Of a DNA stretch of 46,994 bases, positions 35,159 to 45,090 are shown one piece after another. The notes under the pieces were generated by a model that saw nothing but the letters and a program-made list of their open reading frames with translations, was not told the DNA's origin and searched no databases. Origin of the DNA: Thioploca sp. (lineage in GTDB: Bacteria > Pseudomonadota > Gammaproteobacteria > Beggiatoales > Beggiatoaceae); contig DAOUSL010000008.1 in NCBI GenBank assembly GCA_030627235.1, positions 1-46,994 of the forward strand, written 5' to 3'. The position numbers were made by a program, and so were the translations under genes. How positions within the stretch are numbered: position 1 is the stretch's first letter; each line of letters starts with the position of its first letter.

Positions 35159-35204
35159 ACTGTCCCAACCTATTTAAACCATTACAACACATGAGAAAAT
35201 AATT

Positions 35205-35423
35205 GTGAATATAATACGTCTAATTTTATTATTATTATTAATTTGGGTAATTTGGAGCTTGTTTAACCGAAAAAATAAAAAAGCTCTAAAAATTCAGGAT
35301 AAACCAGTTATAAAACAAGGTGAAATGGTGTCTTGTCAACATTGCGGTTTACATGTTCCAACTGAAGAAGCCATTAAAATAGATGATACTAATTTTTGTT
35401 GTAAAGAACATAGTAAATTATGA
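35205..35423 (+). CDS. PP0621 family protein
   Basis: A 72-residue protein with one N-terminal membrane segment (IIRLILLLLLIWVIWSLF) and a small metal-binding knuckle at the C-terminus: VSCQHCGLHVPTEEAI and NFCCKEH. Cys residues spaced CxxC...CC suggest zinc binding. The PP0621 family is typically encoded directly before pilS, as here; function unknown. The start is GTG with a weak GAGAAAA. Its TGA overlaps the pilS ATG by four bases, so translation is coupled. Confidence 0.85.
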   Translation: MNIIRLILLLLLIWVIWSLFNRKNKKALKIQDKPVIKQGEMVSCQHCGLHVPTEEAIKIDDTNFCCKEHSKL

Positions 35424-37003
35424 CTTCTGCCTCAAACCAACGTTGGAAACCATTATTTATCTTTAATGTTTACCGACTTATAATAGCGGTTTTTTTTGTT
35501 GGTATTGTTTTTATCAATATTACTCCGGATTTTTTAGGTCCATTTGACGGACGTTTGTTTTTAGTAACTGGTTGGCTATATTCTAGTTTTGCTATTTTTA
35601 GTATTTTCACTATTCAACGTCGTTGGCCGTCTTTTCATCTACAAATTACAGTACAAATCCTAGTAGATATTTTTGCTATAATAATATTAATGCATGCTAG
35701 TGGTGGAGTTCGCAGTGGTTTAGGAGTATTGTTGGTAGTTGCTATAGCTGGTGGTAGTTTACTTTCTGAAGGAAATACTGCGGGGCGTACTGCCTTTTTC
35801 TTTGCTGCAATCGCTAGTTTAAGTATGTTAATCCAAGTTGCTCTGGCTGATATTTATTATTGGTCGGTTTATATAAATTATACCTATGCTGGAATGTTAG
35901 GTATTAGCTTCTTTGCCACCGCATTTTTGACCCATACTTTGGCTCGAAGAGTTAGAACTAGTGAAGATTTAGCTAAGCAACATGGGGTTAATTTACGCTA
36001 TATGGAACAACTCAATGATCAAATTGTACAGAATATTAGTTCTGGAATTATGGTTGTTGATGTTTTAAGACGGATTTGCCTTTTTAATGAAACTGCTTCT
36101 AAATTATTGGGATTAAAAGAACAACGGAATGGACAACCTTTAAAATCAATAGCCCCAAAATTAGCTAAACAACTGACTTATTGGAAACAAAGTGGCAAAC
36201 TTACCTCAGCGACCTTTCGGCCTACTAATGGTAATGTTGATGTTATTGCAACTTTTACTGAATTAAAACAAGGAAATAAGGCTAATATTTTGATCATGTT
36301 GGAAGATGCAACTTTGACTACACAGAGAGCCAATCAACTTAAATTAGCTTCTTTAGGCCGTTTAACCGCTAGCATTGCTCATGAAATTCGTAATCCCCTA
36401 GGAGCGATTAGCCATGCGGCTCAACTATTAGAAGAATATCCACATATTTCCGAAAGTAATTCTCGTTTAACTCATATAATTAACAAGAATTCACAAAGAG
36501 TTAATACTATAATTGAAAATGTATTACAATTAAGCCGTAACAAACCGCCAAATATATCAATTTTTAATTTATCCGTTTGGTTACGGGACTATATTAATGA
36601 ATTTATTAGCCAACATTCTTTATCAGCTTCTTCTATAATTTTACTAAATGCAGATGATTTATTACAAGTATCTTTTGATCAAGAACAACTCTATCAAGTT
36701 ATAGATAATTTATGTGATAATGGATTACGTTATAGTCAAGGAGAGCCTTCATTGCAATTAACTATTGGCATAGAATCGAAGCATCCTTATCTTGATATTC
36801 AAGATTATGGAATGGGAATGACTGACAAAACTAAAAATCAAATTTTTGAACCTTTTTTTACAACTGAACCAAAAGGGACTGGATTAGGATTATATTTAGC
36901 AAGAGAAATATGTGAAGCCAACCAAACAACTCTAGATTTATGTTCTAATAATGATAAAGGATGCTGTTTTCGGATTAGCTTTCCGCAATTAATCAAAAAT
37001 TAA
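35420..37003 (+). CDS. pilS: Sensor histidine kinase PilS
   Basis: The membrane kinase of the PilS-PilR system controlling type IV pilin expression. It has 527 residues, six N-terminal membrane segments (about 15-180), a PAS domain (about 195-290), HisKA with phosphoacceptor His in LGRLTASIAHEIRNPLGAIS, and HATPase with DNLCDNGLRYS, QDYGMGMT and GTGLGLYLAREI. Overlap with the PP0621 gene and one-base gap to pilR confirm an operon. No pilA gene is in the window. Confidence 0.93.
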   Translation: MTSASNQRWKPLFIFNVYRLIIAVFFVGIVFINITPDFLGPFDGRLFLVTGWLYSSFAIFSIFTIQRRWPSFHLQITVQILVDIFAIIILMHASGGVRSGLGVLLVVAIAGGSLLSEGNTAGRTAFFFAAIASLSMLIQVALADIYYWSVYINYTYAGMLGISFFATAFLTHTLARRVRTSEDLAKQHGVNLRYMEQLNDQIVQNISSGIMVVDVLRRICLFNETASKLLGLKEQRNGQPLKSIAPKLAKQLTYWKQSGKLTSATFRPTNGNVDVIATFTELKQGNKANILIMLEDATLTTQRANQLKLASLGRLTASIAHEIRNPLGAISHAAQLLEEYPHISESNSRLTHIINKNSQRVNTIIENVLQLSRNKPPNISIFNLSVWLRDYINEFISQHSLSASSIILLNADDLLQVSFDQEQLYQVIDNLCDNGLRYSQGEPSLQLTIGIESKHPYLDIQDYGMGMTDKTKNQIFEPFFTTEPKGTGLGLYLAREICEANQTTLDLCSNNDKGCCFRISFPQLIKN

Positions 37004-37004
37004 A

Positions 37005-38315
37005 ATGTCGAAACCACTTTGTTTACTAATAGATGACGAACAGGATATTTTGGATTTATTGGTAATGACTTTAGAGCCAATGGGAATTGCTTGTTTCTGT
37101 GCTACAAGTTTTACTGAAGCTAAAAAATATCTAACTTTACATAAATTTAATTTATGTTTAACTGATATGCGATTACCAGATGGAAATGGTTTGGATATTA
37201 TTGATATAATTGCAAAAAAATACCCCACTACTCCAGTAGCAATGATTACTGCTCATGGCAATATGGAAACTGCAATTAAAGCCATGAAGACTGGAGCTTT
37301 CGATTTTATTTCTAAACCATTTAAGGACTTAAAAGAATTACGCAATCTAGTTAGTTCCGCATTAAAATTGCCAGAAACTTCTGCTAGAGATAAATTAGAT
37401 TTAATTGGTAATTCCAATGTAATGCAAAATGTTAGGAATAAAATTGACAAGTTAGCTAGAACCCAAACTCCGGTTTATATCACTGGTGAATCTGGCACTG
37501 GTAAAGAAATTGTAGCTCGGATGATTCATAATAACGGAGTTAGAACTAAAAAGCCTTTTGTTGCCATTAATTGCGGAGCTATCCCACAAGAATTAATGGA
37601 AAGTGAATTTTTTGGCCATAAAAAAGGGAGTTTTACTGGTGCAAATACCGATAAATTAGGTTTATTTCAAGCTGCTTCTGGAGGAACTTTATTTTTAGAT
37701 GAAGTGGCTGATTTACCGTTGTCAATGCAAGTTAAATTATTAAGAGCTATTCAAGAAAAAACCATTCGTCCTGTTGGAGCTAACGAAGAAATCCCAATCG
37801 ATGTACGGATATTAAGTGCTACTAATTATGATTTGGCTGAATTAGTAAAATTAGGCAGATTTAGGCAAGATTTATTTTATCGGATTAACGTGATTGAGCT
37901 ATCTATCCCCCCATTGCGGCAACGTACTGAAGATATTCCTGATTTGGTTGAATATTTTATAAACAAATTTACAATTAATGAAGAAATTTATGTTCCATTA
38001 GAAACAATGGTCGCATTAACTAAGCATTTTTTTTCCGGTAATGTGAGAGAATTAGAAAATATTTTGGAACGTGCAATAACTCTTTGCGAAAATAATAAAA
38101 TTACAATTGCAGATTTACAATTACCAAAAGATAAAATTGTACAAACTAATAATTTAACTGACGATGAATTTCTTGATCCACTACTACATGAAATTGAACG
38201 AGAAACACTTTTTAATGCTCTAAACCAAGCCAATAATAATAAAACCAAAGCTGCCGAATTATTGGGTATGAAAATTGGTGCTTTTCGTTATCGCTTTAGT
38301 AAGTATAAAAAATGA
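37005..38315 (+). CDS. pilR: Sigma-54-dependent response regulator PilR
   Basis: 436 residues. The receiver has D54 in NLCLTDMRLPDGNG; the AAA+ domain has Walker A GESGTGKE (161-168), sigma-54 contact loop GSFTGA (208-213, a common variant of GAFTGA), and GGTLFLDEVADLP; the Fis-type HTH is at the C-terminus (LNQANNNKTKAAELLGMKIG). It activates sigma-54 promoters, classically pilA. Context with pilS fixes the name over generic NtrC-type proteins. A weak ATGATT/AATCAT hairpin overlaps its stop. Confidence 0.92.
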   Translation: MSKPLCLLIDDEQDILDLLVMTLEPMGIACFCATSFTEAKKYLTLHKFNLCLTDMRLPDGNGLDIIDIIAKKYPTTPVAMITAHGNMETAIKAMKTGAFDFISKPFKDLKELRNLVSSALKLPETSARDKLDLIGNSNVMQNVRNKIDKLARTQTPVYITGESGTGKEIVARMIHNNGVRTKKPFVAINCGAIPQELMESEFFGHKKGSFTGANTDKLGLFQAASGGTLFLDEVADLPLSMQVKLLRAIQEKTIRPVGANEEIPIDVRILSATNYDLAELVKLGRFRQDLFYRINVIELSIPPLRQRTEDIPDLVEYFINKFTINEEIYVPLETMVALTKHFFSGNVRELENILERAITLCENNKITIADLQLPKDKIVQTNNLTDDEFLDPLLHEIERETLFNALNQANNNKTKAAELLGMKIGAFRYRFSKYKK

Positions 38316-38452
38316 TTAATATTTATAACAATCATATTTTCCTAAGTAAACTTTCTGTTTGTTAAGAACAATAACTAGTTAATACAATGATTTATTAAAA
38401 TAATTTTATATAAATATCGAACGTTTAATCGATAGTATATACTTAAGGATGA

Positions 38453-38498
38453 TTATAACTAAAAATTTATAGTTATAAGATTCCATTGCAGTTATAAC
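38453..38498 (+). promoter_or_regulatory. Repeated AGTTATAA sites before the chemoreceptor gene
   Basis: TTATAACT (38453-38460) and AGTTATAA (38471-38478) form an inverted pair, and AGTTATAAC recurs at 38490, just 18 bases before the ATG. They might be a regulator or promoter element; no known box fits. Confidence 0.3.
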
Positions 38499-38515
38499 AG
38501 TTTTAGAATATTATT

Positions 38516-40738
38516 ATGAATATTTTTAACAATCTTAAAGTAGGCACAAAAATTGTCTTTGGTTTTACCGTTATCTTAATACTTATGATTGGTATGGGAA
38601 CAATATTGTCATTTAGTTTAGATGATTTAAAAGATGATTTTATTTTTTTAGTTGAACATGACCAACCTGTTTTGTCAAACGCTCATGAACTTGCTAAATT
38701 AGTTGTTGATATGGAAACTGGTGAACGTGGATTTTTAATCACTGGTAAAGATGAATTTTTAGAACCATTTTATGCTGGTATAAAACAGTTTGACTCTTTG
38801 CTTGAAATAGAAAAACAATTAGTCAGCGATAATCCAATCCAGATGGCATTGTTGGAGAAAATTGCTAAATTGCGTAATGAGTGGTTGAAAAAATCTGGAG
38901 AACCTGCAATTGCCAAACGACGTGATGCAAATCAAACTAATATTAATGCTGAAAAATTACAGAAAATATTAAAAGCTGAAGTAGGTAAAAATATTTTAGA
39001 TAGTTTACGTGATATATTAGCACAATTAGAGATTAAATTGAATACTAAAAATGACTTAGAAAGTGTTATTTTAACTATTAAAATTGCTAAAAATATGGTT
39101 GATCAAGAGACTGGTGAAAGAGGTTTTATTATTACTGGAAAAAATAATTTTCTAGAACCTTATAATACTGGTATTAAACAGTTAAAAATAAATCTAGCTG
39201 CTTTACAATCTCGATTAACTGATGCTAACGATTTAGCATTATTAGAACAAGTTAAATCTCTTTCTGAACAATGGACAGAACAGGCCGCTAAACCAGAAAT
39301 TGCTGCCAGACATGAAATGAATAATAACTCTGTAACTGTGGATGATATAACCACTATGATTCAATCTGGAATTGGAAAAAATATTTTAGATGAAATACGA
39401 ATCCAATTTCACAATTTTATTCAAACCGAAAAACAATTGAATATTAATCGTTCTAATGAAGCTAAAAATAATGTTATATTTATAAATAATTTAACTATAT
39501 GGTTGACTGTAATTAGTATAATAATTGGTTTTTTACTTAGTATATATATTTCTCGCAGTATTACTTATCCGCTTCAAAAATTGACTCTTATGGCTAATAA
39601 TATGGCTGTTGGAAATATGCAACAAATAGTTGAGTTACAAAACAGAGATGAAATAAGTCAAATTAAAAATAGGCAAGATGAAATGGGTGATATTGGACGT
39701 TCTTATGATGCGATGGCTAATTATTTTAGACTAATTATTGAAGATATTGTATGGATTTCGCAAGGTTTGGCCAATGGAAATTTAAGAGATATCCCAAAAG
39801 CTGAATATAAAGGCGATTTTATCAAAATTAAAGATGCTTTAGAAATAGCTTTGACTGGATTAAATAATACTATCTTGCAGACAAAAAATGTTGCAATTCA
39901 AGTAACAAAATCAATTATAGAAATACGTTCTATTGGACAAAGTTTATCTTCGAGTAGTGAACAGCAATCTGCCGCTACAGAAGAAGTAACTTCTAGCTTA
40001 GAAGAAACTGATGCTCAGGTAAAGAGCAATGCTGAAAATGCTAATATAACTAGTGAATTAGTAAATAATACAACTAATTTAGCTAATATTGGCCAAAGTA
40101 AAATGACAAATATGATTGATTCTATGAATGCCATTGCTAGTTCTTCTCAAGAAGTTAGTAAAACTATAAAAGTTATTGATGAGATTGCTTTTCAAACTAA
40201 CTTATTAGCTTTAAATGCAGCAGTAGAAGCAGCTCGAGCTGGAGAACATGGACGAGGTTTTGCGGTAGTAGCTCAAGAAGTACGTAATTTGGCTGGACGT
40301 AGTGCTAATGCAGCTCAAGAAACTTCTGAACTAATTGAAAATGCAAGAATTCAGGTACAAGAAGGTGTCAAAATTGCTAATGATACTGCAACTGCACTTA
40401 GTGAAATTGTGCAAAATGTGGTAAGAGCTAGAGATTTAATTGAAGAAATTGCAGCTGCAAGTAAAGAGCAATCATCTGGTATTTCCCAAATTAATATAGC
40501 TATGGGACAGGTCAGTGAAGCGGCATATAATGGTAGCCAACAAATGGATAAAATGGCTATTATGGCAGATGATCTAACTACACTATCAACTAAGTTACAA
40601 AATGAAACCGCCAGATTTAAATTAAAAAATAGTGTTAAAGATATAACATCTGTTATGCCAAATATAAAAAATCCTAGTGACAATCTTTCTTTAGATATAA
40701 ATTCTAAACAGATAGAATATGAATATAAAGATTTTTAA
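38516..40738 (+). CDS. Methyl-accepting chemotaxis protein with tandem CHASE3 domains
   Basis: 740 residues. TM1 is at about 12-32. The periplasmic part has two related CHASE3-like units, each with METGERGFLITGKDEFLEPF or QETGERGFIITGKNNFLEPY, separated by about 135 residues. TM2 lies at about 325-347, then HAMP and a long linker, and the cytoplasmic signalling tip with IDEIAFQTNLLALNAAVEAARAGEHGRGFAVVAQEVRNLA. SSSEQQSAATEEVTSSLEET is a likely methylation helix. It is the first gene of a cheY-cheA-cheW cluster, implying control of pili or gliding rather than flagella (none here). Confidence 0.9.
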   Translation: MNIFNNLKVGTKIVFGFTVILILMIGMGTILSFSLDDLKDDFIFLVEHDQPVLSNAHELAKLVVDMETGERGFLITGKDEFLEPFYAGIKQFDSLLEIEKQLVSDNPIQMALLEKIAKLRNEWLKKSGEPAIAKRRDANQTNINAEKLQKILKAEVGKNILDSLRDILAQLEIKLNTKNDLESVILTIKIAKNMVDQETGERGFIITGKNNFLEPYNTGIKQLKINLAALQSRLTDANDLALLEQVKSLSEQWTEQAAKPEIAARHEMNNNSVTVDDITTMIQSGIGKNILDEIRIQFHNFIQTEKQLNINRSNEAKNNVIFINNLTIWLTVISIIIGFLLSIYISRSITYPLQKLTLMANNMAVGNMQQIVELQNRDEISQIKNRQDEMGDIGRSYDAMANYFRLIIEDIVWISQGLANGNLRDIPKAEYKGDFIKIKDALEIALTGLNNTILQTKNVAIQVTKSIIEIRSIGQSLSSSSEQQSAATEEVTSSLEETDAQVKSNAENANITSELVNNTTNLANIGQSKMTNMIDSMNAIASSSQEVSKTIKVIDEIAFQTNLLALNAAVEAARAGEHGRGFAVVAQEVRNLAGRSANAAQETSELIENARIQVQEGVKIANDTATALSEIVQNVVRARDLIEEIAAASKEQSSGISQINIAMGQVSEAAYNGSQQMDKMAIMADDLTTLSTKLQNETARFKLKNSVKDITSVMPNIKNPSDNLSLDINSKQIEYEYKDF

Positions 40739-40836
40739 ATTTTAAAAAATTATTTATAAATAATAAAAACAATTAAGTAATTAGATATAAATTTAGCACA
40801 TGTAATCCATTCCTAATATTTTGGAGTTGTCAGTAA

Positions 40837-41202
40837 ATGGTACATAAAATTTTAATTTGCGATGATTCAGTTTCTATTCGACAAATGTTGGCATTAACTT
40901 TGAACGATGCCAAATATAATGTTACTGAGTCAAAAAATGGTATGCAAGCATTAGAATTAGCCAATCAACAGAATTTTGATTTGATTATCACCGATATCAA
41001 TATGCCTTTGCTTGATGGATTATCTCTAGTGAAAAAATTAAGAGTTTTACCTGAATATCGTTTTAAACCAATTTTATTATTAACGACTGAAACAGATCCC
41101 AAAAAGAAAAAAGAAGCCAAAGCTGCTGGTGCAACTGGTTGGATTATTAAACCTTTTGACCCAGATAAATTATTAGCAGCAATTAGAAAAGTGTTGAGGT
41201 AA
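40837..41202 (+). CDS. CheY-like single-domain response regulator
   Basis: 121 residues, a lone receiver. ILICDDSVSIRQML carries the acidic pair; phosphoacceptor is D53 in LIITDINMPLLDG; T85 is in LLLTTETDP and K107 in WIIKPFDPDKL. Both match CheY. GGAG precedes the ATG. Two bases separate it from cheA, so CheA is the likely kinase. Confidence 0.93.
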   Translation: MVHKILICDDSVSIRQMLALTLNDAKYNVTESKNGMQALELANQQNFDLIITDINMPLLDGLSLVKKLRVLPEYRFKPILLLTTETDPKKKKEAKAAGATGWIIKPFDPDKLLAAIRKVLR

Positions 41203-41204
41203 TA

Positions 41205-43322
41205 ATGACAATCGATCTGACTCAAGTACGTGGTTTATTTTTTGAAGAAAGTTTTGAAAATCTTGATATTATGGAGTCTAGTTTGTTAGATTTGGAGATT
41301 GGAACTTTCAATGAAGAACTGGTTAATAATATTTTTCGAGCCGCTCATTCTATTAAGGGAGGAGCTGGAATATTTCAACTTGATGATATAGTTGCTTTTG
41401 CGCATAATGCAGAAACATTTTTAGATGAGGTTCGTGATAGAAAACATTCTATCGATCAAGCATTAATTGATTTATTGTTGCGGGCTGGGGATATATTACG
41501 CATGATGCTATCGGCATCTAAAGACGAAATTGAATATGACACCCACTTAGCAGAAACTTGTCAAACTGAATTACAACAAGCATTAGCAGAAACTACGGAA
41601 TTTGTAGAAGAAATAATAGCAGAAGAAATAATAGCAGTTCCTGCAGTTTTGAGAGAATGGCATATAGAATTTAAGCCTGATTTACCAATTTTAAAAACTG
41701 GCAATGATCCAATAAATTTATTTAGAGAATTAGAAGAATTAGGTGAATTAACTGTTATCGCAAATATAGATGCAATACCTGATTTTGCTGATCTTGATCC
41801 TCAATCTTGTTATTTAAGTTGGGAGCTTATTTTACGAAGTGAGGCTAATGATACAGATATTGAAGAGATTTTTGAATGGGTTATAGATGAATGTGAACTA
41901 AACATTACTGTTAATAATTTAGAGGATACTGAATTATCAATAAGTGAGCAATCAATAGAAGAACTAGAAATAACTCCTGAAATAATTGTTCCAAAAGAAG
42001 TAATTCCTCAAAATATAGAAACTATAAAATCTATAAATAATAAGGTAATAGAAGCTCATGAAGAAATATCTGAAGATATAGTAAATAAGCATATTAATAC
42101 TCAGGGTAATACTAATTCTATCAGGGTTGGAATAGATAAAATTGATAATTTAATCAATATGGTAGGTGAATTAGTAATCACTCAATCTATGTTGGATCAA
42201 ATCGGAGAAAATTTTGATAACTCAGATATTATGCAATTACGGGATGGCTTGTCCCAACTAGAACGTAATACTCGAGAATTACAAGAAAATGTAATGCGGA
42301 TTCGGATGTTACCGATCAGTTTTTCCTTTAATCGATTCCCACGTTTAGTCCATGATTTAAGTACTCAATTGGGTAAAAAAGTTGAGCTTATTTTATCGGG
42401 TGAAAGTACTGAATTGGATAAAACTGTATTGGAAAAAATGAGTGATCCATTAGTACATTTAGTGCGTAATTCTCTGGATCATGGAATTGAGTTACCAGAG
42501 CAACGTAAGCAAGTTGGTAAGCCTGAAGTTGGACAATTACATCTTAACGCATTTCATCAAAGTGGTAATATAGTTATTCAAATTAGTGATGATGGAGCGG
42601 GATTTGATACAGAAAAAATCCGAGCTAAAGCAATTCAAAAAGGTTGGATAACTCCAGACGAAAATTTAGTCGATGAACAATTATATGAATTTATCTTCCA
42701 GCCTGGATTTTCCACTTCCGAAGAAGTAAGCGATGTATCTGGACGTGGAGTTGGCATGGATGTAGTACGTCGTAATATAAGAGATTTAGGTGGCTCAATT
42801 GAAGTAAAATCTGAAGCTGGCAAAGGTTCAAAATTTAGTATTCGCTTACCATTAACCTTAGCAATTTTAGATGGACAACTAGTACGAGTGGGTGAAGAAA
42901 TCTTTGTATTACCTTTGCTTTCCATTATGGAATCATTACGAATACAGACTAAATTAGTTAATTCTTTCACTGGAACTTTGGAAATTTACAAGTTGCGAGA
43001 TGATTATATTCCAATTTTTCGATTGTATAAATTATTTAATATTAAAAATACAGCTACCAAATTAGAACAAGGATTATTAGTTATCGCTGAAGGTGATGGA
43101 CAAAAAATTGGTTTATTTGTCGATGAATTATTATCTCAACAACAGATAGTAATCAAAAGTTTAGAAAATAATTATAAAAAAGTACAAGGTGTTTCTGGAG
43201 CAACAATTTTAGGCGATGGTAACGTAGCTTTAATTTTGGATATTACTGGTTTGATTCAACTTTTTCGTAATCAAACTAAATCTCCTTCTTACTTACCTTT
43301 AGGGACGATTCGTTATGAGTAG
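41205..43322 (+). CDS. cheA: Chemotaxis histidine kinase CheA
   Basis: 705 residues. The Hpt domain has phosphoacceptor H48 in FRAAHSIKGGAGIF. A second domain (about 145-235) with EFKPDLPILKTGNDPINLFREL resembles the CheA P2-type docking domain. A Glu/Ile-rich linker precedes dimerisation (about 305-365), then the kinase with HLVRNSLDHGIELPEQR, SDDGAGFD and GRGVGMDVVRRNI, and a CheW-like C-terminal domain (about 565-700). It couples to the upstream MCP through CheW and phosphorylates the adjacent CheY. Its stop overlaps cheW by eight bases. Confidence 0.96.
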   Translation: MTIDLTQVRGLFFEESFENLDIMESSLLDLEIGTFNEELVNNIFRAAHSIKGGAGIFQLDDIVAFAHNAETFLDEVRDRKHSIDQALIDLLLRAGDILRMMLSASKDEIEYDTHLAETCQTELQQALAETTEFVEEIIAEEIIAVPAVLREWHIEFKPDLPILKTGNDPINLFRELEELGELTVIANIDAIPDFADLDPQSCYLSWELILRSEANDTDIEEIFEWVIDECELNITVNNLEDTELSISEQSIEELEITPEIIVPKEVIPQNIETIKSINNKVIEAHEEISEDIVNKHINTQGNTNSIRVGIDKIDNLINMVGELVITQSMLDQIGENFDNSDIMQLRDGLSQLERNTRELQENVMRIRMLPISFSFNRFPRLVHDLSTQLGKKVELILSGESTELDKTVLEKMSDPLVHLVRNSLDHGIELPEQRKQVGKPEVGQLHLNAFHQSGNIVIQISDDGAGFDTEKIRAKAIQKGWITPDENLVDEQLYEFIFQPGFSTSEEVSDVSGRGVGMDVVRRNIRDLGGSIEVKSEAGKGSKFSIRLPLTLAILDGQLVRVGEEIFVLPLLSIMESLRIQTKLVNSFTGTLEIYKLRDDYIPIFRLYKLFNIKNTATKLEQGLLVIAEGDGQKIGLFVDELLSQQQIVIKSLENNYKKVQGVSGATILGDGNVALILDITGLIQLFRNQTKSPSYLPLGTIRYE

Positions 43323-43809
43323 TGATATAAATAGTGATATTTCCAATAAATATTTAACTTTTGTATTAGCAACGGAAGAATATGCAATAGATATTTTACG
43401 GGTGCAAGAGATAAAAGGTTGGTGCAAAGTTACTCAAATTCCGAATACTCCAAGCTATGTTTGCGGAGTGATTAATTTACGGGGTACGATTGTACCAATT
43501 GTTGATTTACGGTTACGATTTAATCTTGATTATCAAGAATATGGTTCGATGACAGTGGTGGTAGTGGTAAACGTTATTTCTCAAAATGGCAAAGAACGAA
43601 TTATGGGAGTTGTGGTTGATGGAGTCTCAGATGTGTATGATGTAATTGAAACTGAAATTAAACCGCCACCTGATTTTGGTAGTGTTATTAATACTGAATT
43701 TGTCAAGGGTTTATCTACTGTAAGTGATAAGATGGTGATTGTATTAGATATTGATAAGCTGCTTAATTCTAATGAGTTGGCTATTATTGATGGATTAAGT
43801 CAAGGTTGA
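43315..43809 (+). CDS. cheW: Chemotaxis coupling protein CheW
   Basis: A 164-residue adaptor linking receptor and CheA. KYLTFVLATEEYAIDILRVQEI, the arginine motif VCGVINLRGTIVPIVDLRLRF, and GVVVDGVSDVYDV are typical. It overlaps the cheA stop, so the genes are translated together. No cheR, cheB, cheD or cheZ follows before the next gene. Confidence 0.96.
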   Translation: MSSDINSDISNKYLTFVLATEEYAIDILRVQEIKGWCKVTQIPNTPSYVCGVINLRGTIVPIVDLRLRFNLDYQEYGSMTVVVVVNVISQNGKERIMGVVVDGVSDVYDVIETEIKPPPDFGSVINTEFVKGLSTVSDKMVIVLDIDKLLNSNELAIIDGLSQG

Positions 43810-43862
43810 GCTACTTACTAATAATATTTGCCAAACTTTAATCATATAATAGAGAAAAAATA

Positions 43863-45038
43863 ATGTCTTATACTGAAATTACTACTGAATCTTGGTGGAG
43901 TCGAATAAAAAGTTCTTTTAAAAATATTATACTAGGCTTAATTTTATTTTTAGTGGCATTTCCATTATTATTTTGGAATGAAGGCAGAGCTGTATATCGA
44001 GCTCAAACTTTAGAAGAAGGTATTCGTGTCGTTACTTCTATTGAGGCTAATCAAATAAATAAAAAAAATGAAGGTAAATTAATTCATTTAACTGGTAATA
44101 CTGAATCAAATGAAACTTTATCTGATATTCGATTTGGGATTAGTCAGGATAATATTATTAAATTACGCCGTTTAGTCAAAATGTACCAATGGCAGGAACA
44201 TCAAGATTCAGAAACTACAGAAAAACTTGGTGGAAGCACAGAAACAGTAACAACTTATAATTACAGTAAAAATTGGGATAGTAGTATAGCTAATTCTAAT
44301 AATTTCAAACAATCAGAAGAGCATCAAAATCCATCTACAATGCTATTTAATTCAGGTATTTTTCAAGTAAAACAAGTAACCATTGGTGCTTTTACTTTAC
44401 CATCTAGTTTAGTAAGTCGAATTAATAATTATCAAAAATTACCAATAACAACACTTGAATTAGTTTCAGAAGAGATTAGAGATAAGTTACAAATTTATGA
44501 TAATGCTTATTATATTGGAGAAAATCCTGCCCAACCACAGATTGGTGATTTAAAAATAAGTTTTGAGATTGTCACACCAAGTATGATAAGTATTATTGTT
44601 AAACAGGTTGGTTCAACTTTTAGTTCTTATACTACTAAAATTGGTGGAAAAATTGAATTATTTGAGTATGGTAATGTTTCGGCTGAGAATATGTTTCAGC
44701 ATGAGCAAGAATTTAACGTTATGCTAACTTGGATACTTCGAGCAGTAGGTTTTTTGATTATGTTTATTGGCTTAAGCCTTATGTTTGGGGTATTAAGAAC
44801 CCTAGCTGCTGTTATACCATTTATAGCAAATATAGTTGGTTTTATTGGTGGCTTCGTTGCTTTTTTAATAGCGCTAATATTATCCTTAATTACTATTGCA
44901 ATCGCTTGGTTTGTCTATCGTCCTTTGCTAGGTATATTTTTATTAATTATTGCTGGTAGCTTGTTATATGGCTTGTTATATTTCTCAAAATCTGCTGGTA
45001 CAGAAGAAACTATAACTATTACGGAAACAGTTGGTTAA
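43863..45038 (+). CDS. TMEM43 family membrane protein
   Basis: 391 residues. The N-terminal segment (LGLILFLVAFPLLFWNEGRAV) and the following soluble region with LIHLTGNTESNE and FGISQDNIIKLRRLVKMYQWQE match the TMEM43 family (LUMA in animals). Three to four C-terminal segments (about 285-385) complete it. Bacterial members are uncharacterised. It lies 53 bases after cheW with its own AGAGAAA site and may or may not belong to the chemotaxis transcript. Confidence 0.85.
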   Translation: MSYTEITTESWWSRIKSSFKNIILGLILFLVAFPLLFWNEGRAVYRAQTLEEGIRVVTSIEANQINKKNEGKLIHLTGNTESNETLSDIRFGISQDNIIKLRRLVKMYQWQEHQDSETTEKLGGSTETVTTYNYSKNWDSSIANSNNFKQSEEHQNPSTMLFNSGIFQVKQVTIGAFTLPSSLVSRINNYQKLPITTLELVSEEIRDKLQIYDNAYYIGENPAQPQIGDLKISFEIVTPSMISIIVKQVGSTFSSYTTKIGGKIELFEYGNVSAENMFQHEQEFNVMLTWILRAVGFLIMFIGLSLMFGVLRTLAAVIPFIANIVGFIGGFVAFLIALILSLITIAIAWFVYRPLLGIFLLIIAGSLLYGLLYFSKSAGTEETITITETVG

Positions 45039-45054
45039 GCAGTATTATTTATCC

Positions 45055-45082
45055 ACGTTCTTAACTAAGCCATTAAGAACGT
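45055..45082. terminator. Bidirectional hairpin between convergent genes
   Basis: ACGTTCTTAA and TTAAGAACGT form a perfect ten-base stem around CTAAGCCA, 16 bases after the TMEM43-family stop and nine bases from the opposing rhodanese stop. No strong T-run. Its position between two stop codons fits a shared terminator. Confidence 0.6.
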
Positions 45083-45090
45083 TGGAGATA

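Noticed and set aside
35161-35204. Sigma-54 promoter before the PP0621-pilS-pilR genes
   Set aside because: No TGGCAC-N5-TTGC pattern is present.
40351-40683. A 110-codon minus-strand frame within the chemoreceptor gene
   Set aside because: It lies opposite the highly conserved MCP signalling tip, has no ribosome site, and its product has no recognisable motif.
40749-40764. Palindrome ATTATTTATAAATAAT after the chemoreceptor gene
   Set aside because: It is made only of A and T and likely by chance in this context; no G+C stem for a terminator.
42635-42970. A 111-codon minus-strand frame within cheA
   Set aside because: It covers the conserved CheA kinase motifs on the other strand, with no independent support.
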